Source: Vibrio casei
GTDB taxonomy: Bacteria; Pseudomonadota; Gammaproteobacteria; Enterobacterales; Vibrionaceae
Assembly: GCF_002218025.2 (NCBI RefSeq)
Contig: NZ_AP018680.1
Coordinates: 372,001 to 436,000, forward strand
Reading direction: 5' to 3'
DNA: 64,000 nucleotides
Shown: positions 22,680 to 32,972 of the stretch, piece after piece
Layout: each line of letters begins with the position of its first letter
Position numbering within the stretch: the first letter of the stretch is position 1
Notes under the pieces: model-generated
Seen by the model: only the letters and a program-made list of their open reading frames with translations
What the model was told of the DNA's origin: nothing
The model's database searches: none
Translations under genes and position numbers: made by a program

Positions 22680-24074
22680 ATGGCTGAAAATAAAACTCGA
22701 AAAATCGTAGATGCTCAAGTCGATGCTCTAAAAGTCCCACCACATTCACTTGAAGCTGAGCAATCAGTTTTAGGGGGGTTATTGCTTGATAACGAACGCT
22801 GGGATTCAATCTCAGGTAAAGTGGTGGATAAAGATTTTTATAGTCGGCCGCATCGCCTTATTTTTGCTGCCATTAAAGTTATTTTAGAAAATAACCAACC
22901 ACTGGATCTTATCACACTATCTGAGCATCTCGAACAGCGAGAAGAGCTAGAATCTGTAGGTGGTTTTGCTTATCTTGCCGATCTTGCTAAAAATACACCG
23001 AGTGCGGCTAATATTAACGCTTATGCTGATATTGTGTGCGAGCGTGCTCTGGTGCGTAATCTTATTGGTATTGCTAATGAGATCGCGGATGCTGGTTACG
23101 ATCCTCAAGGTCGTAGCTCGGCTGATTTGCTTGATATGGCGGAAAGCAAAGTCTTTGCGATTGCAGAAGAGCGTACCACCGAAAGTGAAGGCCCTCAAAG
23201 TGTCGATAATATTTTAGAAAAAACCCTTGAGCGAATTGAAGAATTATACAAATCACCACAAGATGGTGTCACTGGGGTGAATACCGGTTTTGCTGATCTG
23301 AATAAAAAAACCGCCGGTTTGCAAGGATCGGATTTAATCATTGTCGCCGCTCGTCCTTCGATGGGTAAAACGACCTTTGCGATGAACCTTTGTGAAAATG
23401 CTGCGATGGATCAAGAAAAGCCGGTGTTGATTTTCTCACTAGAGATGCCCGCCGAACAGTTAATGATGCGTATGCTGGCTTCATTGTCACGAGTTGATCA
23501 AACTAAGATCCGTACCGGTCAATTGGATGATGAAGATTGGGCACGTATTTCATCGACCATGGGTATTCTAATGCAGAAGAAGAATATGTATATCGATGAT
23601 AGCTCAGGTCTAACGCCAACCGATTTACGTTCACGAGCACGTCGAGTAGCTCGTGAAACCGGTGGATTATCGATGATCATGGTCGATTACCTTCAGTTAA
23701 TGCGTGTACCGGGTTTGCAAGATAACCGTACTTTGGAAATTTCAGAGATTTCTCGATCTCTTAAAGCGCTGGCTAAAGAGTTAAATGTTCCAGTCGTTGC
23801 ACTATCTCAGCTTAACCGTTCTTTGGAGCAACGTGCTGATAAGCGGCCAATTAACTCGGACTTACGTGAATCTGGAGCGATTGAGCAGGATGCCGATTTG
23901 ATTATGTTTATCTATCGTGATGAGGTTTACCATCCAGATAGTGCATTAAAAGGCATTGCAGAAATTATTATTGGTAAGCAGCGTAACGGCCCAATCGGTT
24001 CAGTACGACTCACTTTCCAAGGTCAGTTCTCGCGCTTTGATAATTACGCTGGCCCTGCTTTTGATGATGAATAA
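22680..24074 (+). CDS. dnaB: replicative DNA helicase DnaB
   Basis: Hexameric 5'-3' helicase of the replisome. N-terminal primase-interacting domain (HSLEAEQSVLGGLLLDNERW), then a RecA-like motor with Walker A ARPSMGKTT, Walker B MIMVDYLQLM and the arginine-finger region DLRESGAIEQDADLIMFIYRDE. The 464-residue length is normal and no intein is present. It precedes alr, as in E. coli. Confidence 0.97.
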   Translation: MAENKTRKIVDAQVDALKVPPHSLEAEQSVLGGLLLDNERWDSISGKVVDKDFYSRPHRLIFAAIKVILENNQPLDLITLSEHLEQREELESVGGFAYLADLAKNTPSAANINAYADIVCERALVRNLIGIANEIADAGYDPQGRSSADLLDMAESKVFAIAEERTTESEGPQSVDNILEKTLERIEELYKSPQDGVTGVNTGFADLNKKTAGLQGSDLIIVAARPSMGKTTFAMNLCENAAMDQEKPVLIFSLEMPAEQLMMRMLASLSRVDQTKIRTGQLDDEDWARISSTMGILMQKKNMYIDDSSGLTPTDLRSRARRVARETGGLSMIMVDYLQLMRVPGLQDNRTLEISEISRSLKALAKELNVPVVALSQLNRSLEQRADKRPINSDLRESGAIEQDADLIMFIYRDEVYHPDSALKGIAEIIIGKQRNGPIGSVRLTFQGQFSRFDNYAGPAFDDE

Positions 24075-24081
24075 ATAACAG

Positions 24082-24119
24082 AATCAAGCTGGCTTTTATT
24101 AGTCAGCTTGATTTTTTAT
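24082..24119 (+). terminator. terminator between dnaB and alr
   Basis: AATCAAGCTG/CAGCTTGATT 10-bp stem followed by TTTTTT. Confidence 0.85.
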
Positions 24120-24158
24120 TGCCGATTACCCCTCCCCGCATCTCAAGGACACACTGAA

Positions 24159-25244
24159 ATGAAGCCAACTCTGGCCGCGACTGCCAAGATAGATTTAGCA
24201 GCATTGCGTCACAACTTGGAGCAAATTAAGCTCAAGGTACCGAATAGCCAAATCACCTCAATTGTTAAAGCTAATGGGTATGGCCATGGTGCAGTTCCTG
24301 TCGCGTTAGCGCTAGAGTCATTATCTGATAACTTTGGCGTGGCGAGAATTGAAGAAGCTTTAGAGTTGAGACGAGCAGGGATCACTCAGTCGATTTTATT
24401 GCTAGAAGGCTTTTATGCCGATTCCGATCTCCCTATCTTGCAAGCCAATAATCTTCATACTGCGCTACATTGTGAAGAGCAATTGGTTGCATTAGAGCAG
24501 GCAAGCTTAGCTTCTCCTATTCATGTATGGCTGAAAATTGATACGGGCATGCATCGACTCGGTGTTCGTCCTGAAGATCTTAATGCATTTATTGAACGTC
24601 TCCATGCTTGCCCGAATGTCGCGAAACCGCTGCGCTTTATCAGTCACTTTGGTTGTGCAGATGAGCTTGATAATCCGGTCACCATGCAGCAAATAACTCT
24701 ATTTACTCAATTGGCTGAACCTGAATGTGAACGTTCTATTGCCGCTTCATCAGGAATTTTAGCCTGGCCAAATAGCCATCTTGAGTGGGTAAGGCCGGGG
24801 ATTATTCTGTATGGCGTTTCACCTTTTGAAAATCAAACCGCTGAGTCTTTAGGCTTTAAACCTGCGATGACCTTAACCTCTAAATTAATTGCTGTGCGAG
24901 ATGTCAAAGCTGGAGATAGTGTTGGCTATGGCGCAACTTGGACGGCTCAACAAGATACTAAAGTGGGTGTGATTGCGATGGGGTATGGTGATGGTTATCC
25001 ACGCACTGCGCCAAATGGTACTCCGGTATTGGTTAATGGACGTCGAGTGCCGTTAGTTGGACGGGTATCTATGGATATGTTGACGGTTGAGTTGGGCGCT
25101 GATAGTCAAGATAACGTGGGCGATGAGGCGACTTTGTGGGGGGATGGACTGCCAGCAGAAGAAGTGGCTCATCATATTGGTACGATTGCTTATGAGTTAG
25201 TGACCAAATTAACCGGGCGTGTTGCTCTACTTTATTCTGAGTAA
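24159..25244 (+). CDS. alr: alanine racemase Alr
   Basis: PLP enzyme that makes D-alanine for peptidoglycan. The PLP lysine is in VKANGYGHG (about residue 36) and the opposing catalytic tyrosine in SVGYGATW (about 256). The start is ATG at 24159, with AAGGA upstream and the expected KPTLAATAKIDLAALRHNL N-terminus. The frame is open further upstream but reads through the dnaB terminator. 361 residues. Confidence 0.95.
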   Translation: MKPTLAATAKIDLAALRHNLEQIKLKVPNSQITSIVKANGYGHGAVPVALALESLSDNFGVARIEEALELRRAGITQSILLLEGFYADSDLPILQANNLHTALHCEEQLVALEQASLASPIHVWLKIDTGMHRLGVRPEDLNAFIERLHACPNVAKPLRFISHFGCADELDNPVTMQQITLFTQLAEPECERSIAASSGILAWPNSHLEWVRPGIILYGVSPFENQTAESLGFKPAMTLTSKLIAVRDVKAGDSVGYGATWTAQQDTKVGVIAMGYGDGYPRTAPNGTPVLVNGRRVPLVGRVSMDMLTVELGADSQDNVGDEATLWGDGLPAEEVAHHIGTIAYELVTKLTGRVALLYSE

Positions 25245-25257
25245 CCATAATCGAACG

Positions 25258-26589
25258 ATGAAAAAGAGAATGTCATTTATGCAGGGAAATGTGCGACAGT
25301 TATTGAGTAGTCTGTTTTATTGGGGATTATTGACGCTATATTCCGGTAATGGTCATGCAGAACCTAATATTCAATTGTCTCAACCAGCAGAGCAAAACGT
25401 CGACGTTGAACAATCTGAGATATCTCAAACTAAATCCTACACTAGTAAAGTTAACGACGACTCTTGGTATTCCGATTTTAAAGTTGTGCCATTTGGTTTT
25501 ATTTCCGACTCAATTGGTAACTCTATTGGGGCTGCCGGGTTACTTAAAGGTGTCGGCCAGCCTCAAGCTGCATTGCTAGGAGTGGCGTTCGTTTCAGATA
25601 AAGGCAGTTATGTTACATACTTAGGTGGGTATAACTATCAATTAAGCGATCGTTGGTTGGTGGATTCAGATGCCTATATTGCTCAGTTTAAAGACTATAG
25701 CTATTACCTAGGGGATGCGACTAATAACGATTCTGAGTTTTACGACTATATTGAAACGGATGGTCAGGAATCTCGAATTCAAGCTAAGTTTCGTTATGTC
25801 TTGCCTTTGGGGCAGGGAAAAGAAGACGCAGCAAAAGCCAGTTATTTACCTAATCGCAAACTCACCGGAATGACGCCTTGGGATAGTGGTGTGACTACAC
25901 TTGGTGTCTCGCCTTTTTATAAAACCCGCAAGCTAGATGATATTGACTACGATGAAGCTGATTCTACGTGGGGGGCGATTTTTAGTCTTGATTGGGATAA
26001 CAGAGACAGTACTCGCAACACCACTCAAGGTTCTCGTACTGTATTTAATTACACCTATGCACCCGATTTAGGTAATGACGAATCATGGAGCACTTGGGAA
26101 TTTCAAAATAGTCAGTATTTTGATATCGGTGCTCTCGGTAACCTATTTAACAAACAAGTGATTGCTTTTGATTTTTACACTGCTGGTACACCTAGTTGGG
26201 AACAAGGCTCTGATGGTGAGCATCGTCCACCGGAATATGCCGGAGTACGCTTAGGTGGTCTATATCGTCAACGTGGTTTTTCTTCAGGTCGATTCACTGG
26301 CCGCGCGGCGATTAACTATAGTTTAGAGTATCGAGTAATGCCGGATTGGCAGCCATTACAAAACTGGCCTGTATTTGATTGGTACAAAGTGCCGTGGTGG
26401 CAATGGGTACTGTTTACCGATGTTGGTCGAGTGGCCGATGAGTATGATGTATCAGAGCTCCATGAAAATATGCAAGTGAGCTACGGCGGCGCAGTACGTT
26501 TTCAGGTTGAAGGTGTGGTGGTTCGCGCTGAAATGGCATGGGGAGATGAAGAAAGTATGTTCCGTGTCATGGTTAACCAGCCGTTTTAG
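25258..26589 (+). CDS. BamA/TamA-family (bacterial surface antigen) outer-membrane protein
   Basis: 443 residues with a signal peptide (about 6-30), a short acidic region, then a barrel typical of the Omp85/surface-antigen superfamily without evident POTRA domains: VPFGFISDSIGNSIGAAG, GVTTLGVSPFYKTRKLDD, FSLDWDNRDSTRNTTQGSRT and RLGGLYRQRGFSSGRF (VRLGG-Y-RGF lid-lock type motif). It ends in MVNQPF. The start is probably 25258. ATGs at 25270 and 25279 are alternatives. It lies 13 bp after alr. The transported substrate is unknown. Confidence 0.7.
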   Translation: MKKRMSFMQGNVRQLLSSLFYWGLLTLYSGNGHAEPNIQLSQPAEQNVDVEQSEISQTKSYTSKVNDDSWYSDFKVVPFGFISDSIGNSIGAAGLLKGVGQPQAALLGVAFVSDKGSYVTYLGGYNYQLSDRWLVDSDAYIAQFKDYSYYLGDATNNDSEFYDYIETDGQESRIQAKFRYVLPLGQGKEDAAKASYLPNRKLTGMTPWDSGVTTLGVSPFYKTRKLDDIDYDEADSTWGAIFSLDWDNRDSTRNTTQGSRTVFNYTYAPDLGNDESWSTWEFQNSQYFDIGALGNLFNKQVIAFDFYTAGTPSWEQGSDGEHRPPEYAGVRLGGLYRQRGFSSGRFTGRAAINYSLEYRVMPDWQPLQNWPVFDWYKVPWWQWVLFTDVGRVADEYDVSELHENMQVSYGGAVRFQVEGVVVRAEMAWGDEESMFRVMVNQPF

Positions 26590-26834
26590 AATGGTTATTT
26601 CATTGAAGTTGTTATTTGTTGATTTCTTTAGTCACCACTTTTATTTAAACTGACATAACGCAATATAGATCACATAAATCGCTGCGATAATTATACCCAA
26701 GTGACTTTAATAGCAGTGTAAGAAATTTTAAGTTGAGCCTATTTATTCGGCTAAGCTTGTTTTGTATCGGGGCAGGCAATTAACCTATTTCAGTTTTTTG
26801 TTCTGAGTAAATCCAATAGACTTATCAGGAATGA

Positions 26835-28490
<1,656 letters not shown>

Positions 28491-28529
28491 GCGATTAACT
28501 AAAACGTAAGCTATTTACAAATCGATATT

Positions 28530-28565
28530 AAAAAAGAGAAGTCCAAATTGGGCTTCTCTTTTTTT
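28530..28565. terminator. terminator between pgi and zur
   Basis: AAAAAGAGAAGTCC/GGGCTTCTCTTTTT hairpin with A and T tracts on both sides, between convergent genes. Confidence 0.88.
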
Positions 28566-28598
28566 ATGTGTAAATTTTGCCATGAAGGGTAATGAGGG

Positions 28599-29054
28599 CT
28601 AGCTAGATTGACAGTTTTGGCAAATTCCATGTGTTTCGATGACATGGTTAGTGAGTTTAAATCCATGCTGAGCTATATTTTTGGTCAGCAATTCAATCAA
28701 GGCTTCATCTTGAAGCTCACTGACATCACCACATTGGTCACAAATCAGTAAGTGTGAAAAGTGTTTATTACTACCGTGACAATCATGCTCATCAAAAAAA
28801 CAGCATGATACAAAACTATTGGTTGATTCCACCCTATGAATAAATCCCTGCTCAAGCAAAAACTCTAATGCGCGATAAACTGTCGGTGGCTTTGCTTGAG
28901 GTTCGGTTTGTTTGAGTTTATCGAGTAACTCATAAGCCGTCGAAGAGCCTTTTTGTTGCCAAATTAATTCAAGCACTTGTTGACGCTGCGAGGTGAGGCG
29001 AACCCCTCGTTGTTGGCAAAGGTCCGTGACTTGTTGGATCAAACGTTTATTCAA
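28599..29054 (-). CDS. zur: zinc uptake regulator Zur
   Basis: Fur-family zinc-responsive repressor of zinc import genes. 151 residues with a winged helix (about 12-80, LTSQRQQVLELIWQQ and PPTVYRALEFLLEQGFIHRV), the metal-site motif CCFFDEHDCHGSNKHFSHLLICDQCGD split over two Cys pairs, and a final THGICQNC. The neighbouring gene is dusA, as in many Vibrio. Confidence 0.92.
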   Translation of the reverse strand: MNKRLIQQVTDLCQQRGVRLTSQRQQVLELIWQQKGSSTAYELLDKLKQTEPQAKPPTVYRALEFLLEQGFIHRVESTNSFVSCCFFDEHDCHGSNKHFSHLLICDQCGDVSELQDEALIELLTKNIAQHGFKLTNHVIETHGICQNCQSS

Positions 29055-29195
29055 AATTTCAGCCTTAATTTTTCTTTTAAATACAACAACGATAGGGCGA
29101 GTTGTCGCTATTTATTTTTCGTTGGTGTACGCCTTTGCTGCCTATGGTAAAATATTTGACCAAATAAGTCAGAGATATTTATCCCATATACCATT

Positions 29196-29261
29196 ATGAA
29201 TAATTACCCAATGCAACGTTTTTCTATTGCGCCAATGCTTGATTGGACTCACTTTCAATAA
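29196..29261 (+). pseudogene. dusA: displaced 5' end of dusA (attL remnant)
   Basis: ATG at 29196 starts [18 protein letters not shown], the authentic host dusA N-terminus, then runs into phage DNA (HFQ stop). Residues [13 protein letters not shown] are identical to the intact dusA at 61599-62609. This fragment stayed with the host promoter when the prophage integrated. Confidence 0.9.
29211..29249. other. attL site in dusA
   Basis: A 39-bp segment that recurs at 61638-61676 with 34 of 39 identities. All five differences are synonymous third-position changes. The longest common run at the junction is GATTGGACT (29241-29249), the likely strand-exchange core. Confidence 0.85.
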
Positions 29262-29284
29262 GTTAAAGAGATTGTTTATTTTAA

Positions 29285-29303
29285 GGCGTACCATAGGTGT
29301 ACT
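29285..29303. promoter_or_regulatory. putative integrase arm-type sites, left end
   Basis: GGCGTACC at 29285-29292 and GGTGTACT at 29296-29303, octamers at 11-bp phasing. The same pair with the same phasing recurs near the integrase gene at 61516-61534. Confidence 0.55.
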
Positions 29304-29351
29304 GGTGAATCTTTGTAAGGGTGCATTACATGGGTAATGCACATACTTTAG

Positions 29352-30395
29352 TTAGCTTAATTGCTTCACCGTTTCAGAATAAGTTTCTTCTTCCATTTCT
29401 ATTCCAACAAACTTCCTATTGAGCTTCAAACACGCTTTTCCAGTGGATCCCGAACCCATAAAGGCATCGAGGACAACCGCGCCTTCACGGCTACTGGTAG
29501 TGATGATGTGCTCCAGTAAATCAGCCGGCTTTTCGCATGGGTGTTTACCTGAATAATATTGTACTGGTGCGAATGTCCAGACATCAGTATAGGGCACCTC
29601 ATCGGTGACGCTAAATGGTCGGCGCAATGTTTCATATTCAGCTTTTAGGTCATCATAGTCTTTAAGCAAATTAGCGTATTGACGATTTAATGCCTGGTAC
29701 TCGTTTGTAAGCTCTGAATGGGTTCGTGATAAGGCATTACTTTTTTGTGAGAATAGCGCCTGTAGCTGTTGGTATTGCTCCTCGGTTGGTAACTTCCATT
29801 GGCTGTACGAAAACCAATGCGAACACATTTGAGTACCAGTGACTTTATTAATTTCTTTTGCAGATACCTGCAGCGCTTCTTTTGCATTTTTAAAGTAATC
29901 AATTAATGGCTTAAATACCTTCTGCTTGAGTTCGGTGCATTTAGTGGCGTATTGATTACCGCCTTTGGCAAATCCTTCTGAACCATAGTGACCTGCAAAA
30001 ATAATGCGTTCGGTTGACGGGAAAAACGATCGCAAATGCGGTTTATGAGTTCCCTTCCATACGCCTGATGGTTTGGCCCACACGATATGATTAAAAACCT
30101 CAAAACGAGAACGTATAAGCAGTTCAGTATCGGCGGCCAGTTTTGAGCCACAGAACAGATATAAACTTCCAGAAGGTTTTAATACGCGCCAAAGTTCGAC
30201 GAGAATTTCATCTAGCCAGGCTAGAAAGGTTCCAACATCAGGCCACTGGTTATCCCAGGCATTCTTTTTAACTTGAAAATAGGGTGGGTCGGTAAGTATC
30301 AGATCAATACAATTACTTGGTAAAGTTTTTAGGTAGGGTAGGCAGTCAAAGTGAACCAGTTTCAATTGACCATTGCGCAGCGAGTTAGTTTGCAT
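29352..30395 (-). CDS. phage DNA methyltransferase, beta-type (N6-adenine/N4-cytosine)
   Basis: The TDPPY catalytic motif IV lies at residues 35-39, and the SAM-binding FMGSGST motif at about 312-318, giving the beta-class order. A central block (about 195-265) is rich in Gln/Leu/Glu heptads and looks coiled-coil, probably replacing or extending the target-recognition domain. The start at 30395 has GGAG six bases upstream. No restriction gene is adjacent, so it is an orphan phage enzyme, likely for self-modification or restriction evasion. It is the leftmost prophage gene. Confidence 0.85.
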   Translation of the reverse strand: MQTNSLRNGQLKLVHFDCLPYLKTLPSNCIDLILTDPPYFQVKKNAWDNQWPDVGTFLAWLDEILVELWRVLKPSGSLYLFCGSKLAADTELLIRSRFEVFNHIVWAKPSGVWKGTHKPHLRSFFPSTERIIFAGHYGSEGFAKGGNQYATKCTELKQKVFKPLIDYFKNAKEALQVSAKEINKVTGTQMCSHWFSYSQWKLPTEEQYQQLQALFSQKSNALSRTHSELTNEYQALNRQYANLLKDYDDLKAEYETLRRPFSVTDEVPYTDVWTFAPVQYYSGKHPCEKPADLLEHIITTSSREGAVVLDAFMGSGSTGKACLKLNRKFVGIEMEEETYSETVKQLS

Positions 30396-30427
30396 TCTTT
30401 TCTCCAATAAATGAGCCTTGAATGCTG

Positions 30428-30457
30428 AAAAAACTCAGCCACGATGTTGTGGCTGAG
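30428..30457 (-). terminator. terminator after tape-measure gene
   Basis: CTCAGCCAC/GTGGCTGAG 9-bp perfect stem. Read on the - strand it is followed by TTTTTT. It separates the tail operon from the methyltransferase. Confidence 0.85.
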
Positions 30458-30597
30458 CTTAGTAATATGCTTCCTCTCCAAAGGTTAATTTGGGTCTCAG
30501 GTACTCAAGGCATAAAACAGCAATGAGTCTACCAACAAAAACAAACACTGTATGTTTAAACAGTTCTAAATGCGCGATTTACTATGGGGTTATTGGT

Positions 30598-32499
30598 TTA
30601 ATAACTGATGGCCATGTTGCCTACATTTAGATTTAGATTGGTGCTTTTGTCACTTCTCGCCTTATCAACCGTGATTGGTTTTTCAGATTTTATGGTTACC
30701 GCCACTTCGGATTGACTCTTTACTGTATGACTATTTAAAGGCTGATAAGCTGATAATGCAGGTGCGCTGCCCAAGTTCTCCCTTTGTGCTGTGGCTCTGT
30801 CTCGTGTGGTGCGATTGAGGGTTTCATCCGTTGTAATACCGATTTTTTTATTTGCATCAGCTAAGGGATTGACCTTATCAAGTAATTTGTCCAACTCGTC
30901 CGATGCTGAGTTAATTCCATCTTTCCACCCATCAGGTACCAGACTATCAGGCAATGCGTTAATTAATGCTTTAACGGCCATCATGAGCGTTTTGATACCC
31001 AATAATGGACCGGCAAATAAAATGCCTACCACTTTTAATAACCCTCCAAGTACTCCAAATTTATCAATTAAATAAGTAATGCCAATAACTAAGGCTGCTA
31101 CGGCGGCAACCGTCAATCCTATAGGGTTCATCATAATGGCGGCATTTAAAGTGATCATTGCGACTTTAAAAATGGCAAGTGTTGCAATAAGGCCTTTGAT
31201 ATTCTGAGAAACGAATACCGCCACCTTAGCAATCAGCTTGAAAGCATCACACAGGTCGCTGACGGTTTTAGTGATTTTTTCAATAAGGTCGGTACGAAAT
31301 TTCTCATTCTTAAATTTGTTTGAAAACTCAGTAAAAAGCTTAGTGATTTTCAGCATAACCGGTGCAAGGGCGGCAAACTTGATTGAGCGAATACTCTCTT
31401 GCACCTTTTGCAAGGCATCGTTATACGCTTCGGCTTTTTGGGCGTCCTCGGTTTTTACTCCTCCACCGGTTTCGTTAAATTCCGTTCTCGCAGCGGTGAG
31501 TCCTTCCGTTCCCTGGCGTAGCATGATGAGCATTTTCTTACTTTCTCCACCAAACATCGCATCGGCAAAGGCCATTTGTTCTTGATTGGTTTTGAGCTTA
31601 GTAAAGGTATCCAATACTTTGTCATAGGCTTCTTGGGTTGTTTTAGCATTTTTAAGTTCGTTTAATAAAGGGCTCTTTGCCTTTTCTAGAAATGAAGCTG
31701 CAGCGCCTTTGCCTGTCGATTGAAGTACGCCAAGTCGTTTACTGAACGTACCGAGCGCCTTTGTCATCCCATCAGCGCTAACGCCTGCATGCTCAGCTTG
31801 AGATTGCATCGCTTGAAGCTCTTCGACGGGCATGTTGAGGTTCTGCGCTGATTTTGACAGGTGATCCATTTCACCTGCAGCGCTATTGATTTGCTGGAAT
31901 AAGCCGGCAAAGCTGAGGCCACCTAATAATGCAGCCCCTTTCCCCATTGCTGCCCCTTTAATATTGGGCATCTTGATGGATTTACTGAGCTTTTGAATAG
32001 GGGTCATGGCAGTTCTAAGGGTTTTATAGCGGCGGCTGACTTTATCAATGCTTTTTGCATGTTCATTTTGGCTTTTTGATAAGCGGTCAAATTCACTATC
32101 AAGCTTGGCGACATTAACACCGGCCTTTTTCATTTGGCTACTGGTTTGCTTTAAGCTGCTTTCATACTTGTCATTTTTAGCGCTCAGTAACGAAACCTTT
32201 TCTTCTTGCTTAGCCAGCTTATTAGTGAGCGCCGCGCTTGGGGTTTCGGTGGCGGCCATTTGCGCTTTTAATTTGGCTAGTTTCTCATTAGCTTCATCGG
32301 TTTCAAGCGCGTTTTTGTCTAGCTCTTTTTGTATCTTCTGATAAGAGGCAATCATGGTTAATGCACTAGAATCATCCGCTTGTGCTTTTTGGATAGCTTT
32401 TATCTTTTTTGCATAGTAATCAGAGTCACTGGCCATACTTTGGAGCGGTTCACTGACCTTATCAACAACGCCCATCACAACCGATAAATTCATTTTCAT
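30598..32499 (-). CDS. phage tail tape measure protein
   Basis: 633 residues with long N-terminal coiled-coil stretches (about 30-160, KIQKELDKNALETDEANEKLAKLKAQ type), a region resembling the TP901-type tape measure core (SAAGEMDHLSKSAQNLNMPVEELQ, MFGGESKKMLIMLRQG) and hydrophobic helices (about 440-530). It sets tail length. It is short for a myovirus, which implies a short tail. It follows the tail assembly chaperone, as expected. Confidence 0.88.
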   Translation of the reverse strand: MKMNLSVVMGVVDKVSEPLQSMASDSDYYAKKIKAIQKAQADDSSALTMIASYQKIQKELDKNALETDEANEKLAKLKAQMAATETPSAALTNKLAKQEEKVSLLSAKNDKYESSLKQTSSQMKKAGVNVAKLDSEFDRLSKSQNEHAKSIDKVSRRYKTLRTAMTPIQKLSKSIKMPNIKGAAMGKGAALLGGLSFAGLFQQINSAAGEMDHLSKSAQNLNMPVEELQAMQSQAEHAGVSADGMTKALGTFSKRLGVLQSTGKGAAASFLEKAKSPLLNELKNAKTTQEAYDKVLDTFTKLKTNQEQMAFADAMFGGESKKMLIMLRQGTEGLTAARTEFNETGGGVKTEDAQKAEAYNDALQKVQESIRSIKFAALAPVMLKITKLFTEFSNKFKNEKFRTDLIEKITKTVSDLCDAFKLIAKVAVFVSQNIKGLIATLAIFKVAMITLNAAIMMNPIGLTVAAVAALVIGITYLIDKFGVLGGLLKVVGILFAGPLLGIKTLMMAVKALINALPDSLVPDGWKDGINSASDELDKLLDKVNPLADANKKIGITTDETLNRTTRDRATAQRENLGSAPALSAYQPLNSHTVKSQSEVAVTIKSEKPITVDKARSDKSTNLNLNVGNMAISY

Positions 32500-32545
32500 A
32501 TTGATATTCTCTTTAGGTAGAAAGTCTTGAGGTAAAAAGTCTTGA

Positions 32546-32572
32546 TATAAAAAAGAGCGCTAGGTGCGCTCT
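32546..32572 (-). terminator. hairpin terminator overlapping the E' stop codon
   Basis: On the - strand, AGAGCGC-ACCTA-GCGCTCT followed by TTTTTTAT. The loop contains the stop codon of the frameshifted extension. It lies upstream of the tape-measure gene, so it may attenuate tape-measure transcription relative to the rest of the tail operon. Confidence 0.75.
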
Positions 32573-32727
32573 GGTGGTTGGTGACGTACTCGCGCTTCTT
32601 CCCGAAACAGCATCAAATCTTCTAGGCTGAATGCGTCCATTTCGCTTGGCGGCCAATGGAACACTAAAGCAATATCAGCGTAGAAGTCTTCGACACGCTC
32701 AATTAGTGTTTCGTATCCACGAAAAAA
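32560..32727 (-). CDS. GpE-type tail chaperone extension reached by -1 frameshift
   Basis: It has no start of its own. After slippage at the heptamer at 32721-32727, the -1 frame adds 53 residues to the 84 from the upstream frame, making a 137-residue fusion. The added part contains IALVFHWPPSEMDAF and LEDLMLFREEAR, the signature of the GpE tail protein family of P2. This matches the two-product tail assembly chaperones that hold the tape measure before tube polymerisation. Confidence 0.85.
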   Translation of the reverse strand, partial: FFRGYETLIERVEDFYADIALVFHWPPSEMDAFSLEDLMLFREEARVRHQPPERT

Positions 32728-32972
32728 CCGGCGATCTCCGTTTGAAGAGGGGCCCAGTTTGCAGGGTCCATATCCAGTAAATCACGCTCATTGAGAATGG
32801 AAATACGAGACAAAAGGGTACTGTGTGCTTCAAAGTCCATTTGGCATACATCCACTAAATTCAATCCTCGTAAATCACCGGCGCAAGGCTTGCGTATTTC
32901 AATGGTGGTGAGTTCTTTTCCGTCCTTTTCAATTGGGACAGCTAATTTAATAGGGATAAATACTTTATTCAT
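32703..32972 (-). CDS. phage tail assembly chaperone, Mu gp41-like
   Basis: 89 residues, with KPCAGDLRGLNLVD and the C-terminal LQTEIAGFFVDTKH typical of the gp41/TAC_7 family. ATG at 32972 has GAGG upstream. It overlaps the end of the preceding gene. The major product stops at 32703. A minor product continues in the -1 frame (32560-32727). Confidence 0.85.
   Translation of the reverse strand: MNKVFIPIKLAVPIEKDGKELTTIEIRKPCAGDLRGLNLVDVCQMDFEAHSTLLSRISILNERDLLDMDPANWAPLQTEIAGFFVDTKH
32721..32727 (-). promoter_or_regulatory. -1 ribosomal frameshift slippery site T_TTT_TTC
   Basis: In the zero frame the codons are GGT TTT TTC, giving the canonical X_XXY_YYZ heptamer, similar to the T-rich site used in P2 gene E. 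The -1 frame beyond it is open and encodes a recognised GpE domain. Confidence 0.85.

Noticed and set aside
31238..31585. 115-codon + strand open frame within the tape-measure gene
   Set aside because: Shadow frame of the long coding sequence on the opposite strand; no ribosome-binding site or domain.
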